DNA of 64,000 nucleotides from Comamonas sp. lk. Its GTDB lineage: Bacteria > Pseudomonadota > Gammaproteobacteria > Burkholderiales > Burkholderiaceae_C. A model generated the notes under the pieces. That model was given only the letters and a program-made list of their open reading frames with translations, was not told where the DNA came from and ran no database searches. The stretch spans positions 1-64,000 of the forward strand of contig CAMELV010000003.1 of the NCBI GenBank assembly GCA_945925985.1, given 5' to 3'. How positions within the stretch are numbered: position 1 is the stretch's first letter; every line of letters begins with the position of its first letter. Positions 59,944 through 64,000 of the stretch are shown piece after piece. A program made the position numbers and the translations under genes.

Positions 59944-60735
59944 ATGAAAAAAACCATCCTTATCACTGGCGCCGGCACCGGTATTGGCCGCGACGCCGCT
60001 TTTGCGCTGGCAGCGCGCGGCCACCAGGTCATCGCCACCACCTTCAATGAGGCGCAGGCGGAAGAGCTGCGCGCCGAGTGCGCCACCCGAGGGCAAACGC
60101 TGCAGGTCTTCAAGTTGGACATCACCCAGGCCGAGGACCGAGCCCTATTGCTGCCGCTGCAGTTGGACGTGCTGATCAACAACGCCGGCATTGGTGAATC
60201 TGGCTCGCTGGCCGAGATTGACCTGGACCGGGTGCGCCGGGTGTTTGAGGTGAACCTGTTCGCCACGCTGGCCCTGACCCAGGTCGCCCTCAAAGGCATG
60301 ATCGAGCGCCAGCGCGGCACGGTGCTGCTGGTCAGCTCCATCGCCGGGCGGCTCCCCATGCCCTTTTTGATGCCGTACTCGATGACCAAGTTTGCGCTGT
60401 CGGCCGCCGGTGCGGGCTTGCGCGCCGAGCTCGACCAGCTGGGCAAAAACGTGCATGTGGCCCTGATCGAGCCCGGTGCCATCCACACCGGCTTCAACCA
60501 GGCCATGACCGACAGCAAATACGCGTGGATGACCGAGTCCTCGTACTTTCAGGCCCAGGCCACGCAAATGCGGCGCCAGGAGCAGCGCACTTTTGCATTC
60601 CTGGAGGCCCGCAACACCCGCAGCATCGTGGCCCAGATCGTCAAGGCGGCTGAAGCCAAGCGACCCCGGCTGCGTTATGTGGCGCCCTGGGCACAGGGAC
60701 TGATGGTGCGGCTGGCGCGAATGCTGGGTGTTTAA
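59944..60735 (+). CDS. short-chain dehydrogenase/reductase
   Basis: 263 residues. TGAGTGIGRDAAFALA (about 8-23), INNAGIGESG (about 78), Ser in LLVSSIAGRL and YSMTK (about 144-148) complete the classical SDR site. The extended C-terminus (RPRLRYVAPWAQGLMVRLAR) resembles steroid/retinol-type SDRs. It follows the propeller-like gene by 34 bases and probably belongs to the TetR-controlled sulfatase unit. Convergent with the DsbA-like gene. Confidence 0.88.
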   Translation: MKKTILITGAGTGIGRDAAFALAARGHQVIATTFNEAQAEELRAECATRGQTLQVFKLDITQAEDRALLLPLQLDVLINNAGIGESGSLAEIDLDRVRRVFEVNLFATLALTQVALKGMIERQRGTVLLVSSIAGRLPMPFLMPYSMTKFALSAAGAGLRAELDQLGKNVHVALIEPGAIHTGFNQAMTDSKYAWMTESSYFQAQATQMRRQEQRTFAFLEARNTRSIVAQIVKAAEAKRPRLRYVAPWAQGLMVRLARMLGV

Positions 60736-60763
60736 AGCCCGTCGCCGCTGTCAGTCGTCACGG

Positions 60764-62098
60764 TCAGCCGTCACGTTCACTTGGCGCTGTGAGCACCTGA
60801 ATCAGATCGCGTTCTAGCATCCATAGCCGGTCTTGCCCCCAGATGGCGGGCCCCTCGTCAAGCCGAAAGGAGGGCACGCCCCAGAGCCCACGGGCAAACA
60901 GGTCGGCGCGGTTGGCCTCGGCCTCGGCCCGCCAGCCACTGTCGGCCAGGGCCGCGGCCACGTCGTCCGCGCTCAAGCCCGCCCGGTTGGCAATCAGCAA
61001 CAGGCCGGCATCGCTACCGGCATCAATGCCATCAGCAAATACCCCTTGCAGAAAAGATTCGGTCAGCGCTGGGCCCCGGCCCAGGGCCATGGCTCGGTGC
61101 AGCAGCGCCAGGCCGCGCTCAGTGGGCTCGCCCACCGGGTCCACCACACAACCAAAGGGAAGGCCCAGTCGGCTGGCCTCGCGCTGGTTGTCGTGCAGAA
61201 TGTACAGGCGTTTGGCCAGCGGCACCGGCAGGCCACGCATCACCATGGGCAAGACAAAACGCAAACGAAGCTCGGCCCCGTAGTGCTCAGCCAGTCGGCG
61301 CACCTGGGCGGCGGCCAGGTAGGTGTACGGGCTGCGAAACGAGCAGTAAAAGTGGATCACTGGACGTGGAGTCGCGATGGCCTTGGCTTGTGCCGGCCAA
61401 AAATGCAAGCTTTTGGCGGGGACCAGCGGCGCTTCGGGCTTGGCAGAGCGTGCCAGTCCGGCCTCGTTCAGGCGTTGCTCCAGATAGTGCAGGCGGTCCA
61501 CGCCCCAGTACCACTCGCCCTCAAAGTAAAAGGTGGCGCCCAGGTAATGCCCCCAGCGATGCCGCAGGGCGGCGCCGCGCGCCAGTGCCTCACGGGCTGC
61601 CAAGCTGGATTCGGCCGGCCCTTGCTCAGGGTGTGGGCCGCTATCGCCGTGCCAGAGCGCATCGCTGAGCTGGACCAGTTCAGCAAGCCATGTCGGCTGC
61701 GACAGCAGCTTGACGGCTGCCGACTGCGCGGCCGCCACAGCTGGCGCGCTGGGCTGGCGAGAGAAATCGGGCGTCATTAGCCCCAGACTCAGTGCCAGGC
61801 GGTCCGCATCCTGGCAAGACCAGTCGCGCAGCCTCTGCAGCTCGGGCGCTGCAGAGGCTTCGGGGGCCGGCACCAGGTGCGGCACCAACTGCACACGGTA
61901 CTTGGCTTGAAAGGCTTGCAGATGCAAGGCGGTCAGGTGGCTGTAGGGGTCATCGACCTGGTGAAAATAATGCACCTCTGGCGTCTGCCGCAGCCACTGG
62001 CGCTTGAGGGCGTACAAACCCCTGCGCAGCCGCTGCAAGGTGGCACTGGTCAGCGTTTGGGTCAATGCGCGGCCAATGGCAGCTTTGATGACGGACAT
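60764..62098 (-). CDS. tandem DsbA/HCCA-isomerase-like thioredoxin-fold protein
   Basis: 444 residues containing two DsbA-family thioredoxin/helical domains (about 40-235 and 245-440). The first has VHYFHQVDDPYSHLTALHL, the second VIHFYCSFRSPYTYLAAAQ; the S/D-P-Y motif is that of 2-hydroxychromene-2-carboxylate isomerases and kappa glutathione transferases, which lack the CxxC of DsbA. Further family features include FARGLWGVPSFRL near the C-terminus (cis-Pro loop). It is a likely glutathione-dependent isomerase or transferase. Predicted cytoplasmic: no signal peptide. The duplication is unusual for the family. Confidence 0.78.
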   Translation of the reverse strand: MSVIKAAIGRALTQTLTSATLQRLRRGLYALKRQWLRQTPEVHYFHQVDDPYSHLTALHLQAFQAKYRVQLVPHLVPAPEASAAPELQRLRDWSCQDADRLALSLGLMTPDFSRQPSAPAVAAAQSAAVKLLSQPTWLAELVQLSDALWHGDSGPHPEQGPAESSLAAREALARGAALRHRWGHYLGATFYFEGEWYWGVDRLHYLEQRLNEAGLARSAKPEAPLVPAKSLHFWPAQAKAIATPRPVIHFYCSFRSPYTYLAAAQVRRLAEHYGAELRLRFVLPMVMRGLPVPLAKRLYILHDNQREASRLGLPFGCVVDPVGEPTERGLALLHRAMALGRGPALTESFLQGVFADGIDAGSDAGLLLIANRAGLSADDVAAALADSGWRAEAEANRADLFARGLWGVPSFRLDEGPAIWGQDRLWMLERDLIQVLTAPSERDG

Positions 62099-62265
62099 GG
62101 TGGGTTCCAGATCTAGAGATTCGCCCGATGGGCAGTCGCCAAGTCATTGTAGGTTTGCCCCTTGAGGTGACATTAAGTGACATGGGGCGGCAGCCGGGCT
62201 GCGGTTGGTAACCGGCTGGTAACTATTGCTGGCCAAACCGGAAGAATCGGACGTACGATACGCTT

Positions 62266-62280
62266 CGTAATTTTGTTACC
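62266..62280. promoter_or_regulatory. HexR-like operator in front of edd
   Basis: CGTAATTTTGTTACC matches the published-type HexR consensus TGTARTWWWAYTACA at 12 of 15 positions as I recall it, and ends nine bases before the edd start. HexR represses Entner-Doudoroff genes in many proteobacteria and is released by KDPG. A perfect GCAGCCGGGCTGC palindrome lies further upstream in the same 190-base divergent gap. Confidence 0.4.
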
Positions 62281-62288
62281 AAAAAAAC

Positions 62289-64000
<1,712 letters not shown>

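Noticed and set aside
60736..60763. Possible bidirectional terminator between the SDR and the DsbA-like gene
   Set aside because: The sequence there contains direct rather than inverted repeats, so no convincing stem can be drawn.

Overview
The window looks like a chromosomal segment of a betaproteobacterium of the order Burkholderiales, most likely Comamonadaceae (Rhodoferax/Polaromonas-like). This is inferred from the high GC content, the gene families, and two kinds of short dispersed repeat that I recognise from that family. No rRNA, tRNA, CRISPR array or intact insertion sequence is visible. Gene density is high, and many genes overlap by ATGA or TGATG junctions.

Layout. 1-2.3 kb: a c-di-GMP-I riboswitch (minus strand) in front of a 53-residue secreted peptide, then a divergent pair made of a secreted hypothetical protein and a periplasmic catalase-like peroxidase. 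2.3-5.7 kb: purine (ureide) catabolism, with an M20 hydrolase and a UraD-AllC fusion. 5.7-8.7 kb: a DMT exporter and alkylation repair (Ogt plus an Ada/AraC/AlkA fusion). 8.9-12.6 kb: LPS core genes (phosphomannomutase/phosphoglucomutase, heptosyltransferase I, Kdo transferase). 12.6-20.1 kb: a TetR-controlled tripartite RND efflux operon whose TolC gene follows a Pcm-like methyltransferase and a rhodanese. 20.3-29.1 kb: a ten-gene heavy-metal efflux operon (His-rich protein, TolC, adaptor, HME-type RND pump, CusF-like, MerP-like and MerT-like proteins). 29.2-32.4 kb: MsrA, then an ABC ATPase/FtsX permease/small Cys-His protein/DUF3299 set resembling the Zrg zinc-uptake genes.

32.5-53.8 kb is the most striking part: two divergent catabolic operons plus transport. 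The minus-strand arm encodes an acyl-CoA ligase, two MaoC-like hydratase subunits, a DUF35 protein and a thiolase-like (Ltp-type) protein, which is the gene set of a hydratase/retro-aldolase for branched acyl-CoAs. The plus-strand arm encodes a Baeyer-Villiger monooxygenase, two dehydrogenases, an acyl-CoA dehydrogenase, a second CoA ligase, a tandem SnoaL-like protein, a crotonase, two TetR regulators, an esterase/lactonase, a Liv-type ABC importer and a thiolase. Together they suggest uptake, CoA activation, side-chain shortening to a ketone, ring or chain oxygenation to an ester or lactone, hydrolysis and beta-oxidation of an alicyclic, steroid-like or terpenoid acid. Two promoters here carry the same GTCAAC...GTTGAC operator.

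53.8-64 kb: an AEC transporter, PdxH, a MocA-like nucleotidyltransferase, a TetR/sulfatase unit with a perfect operator palindrome, a conserved hypothetical protein, an SDR, a tandem DsbA/HCCA-isomerase protein, and the start of edd (6-phosphogluconate dehydratase, running off the window) with an in-frame GC-rich repeat inserted in its coding sequence.

A second AT-richer repeat family is scattered through the window, often inside genes or at gene ends. One apparent copy encodes most of a signal peptide. Annotations rest on reading the translations and motifs; no database search was run.
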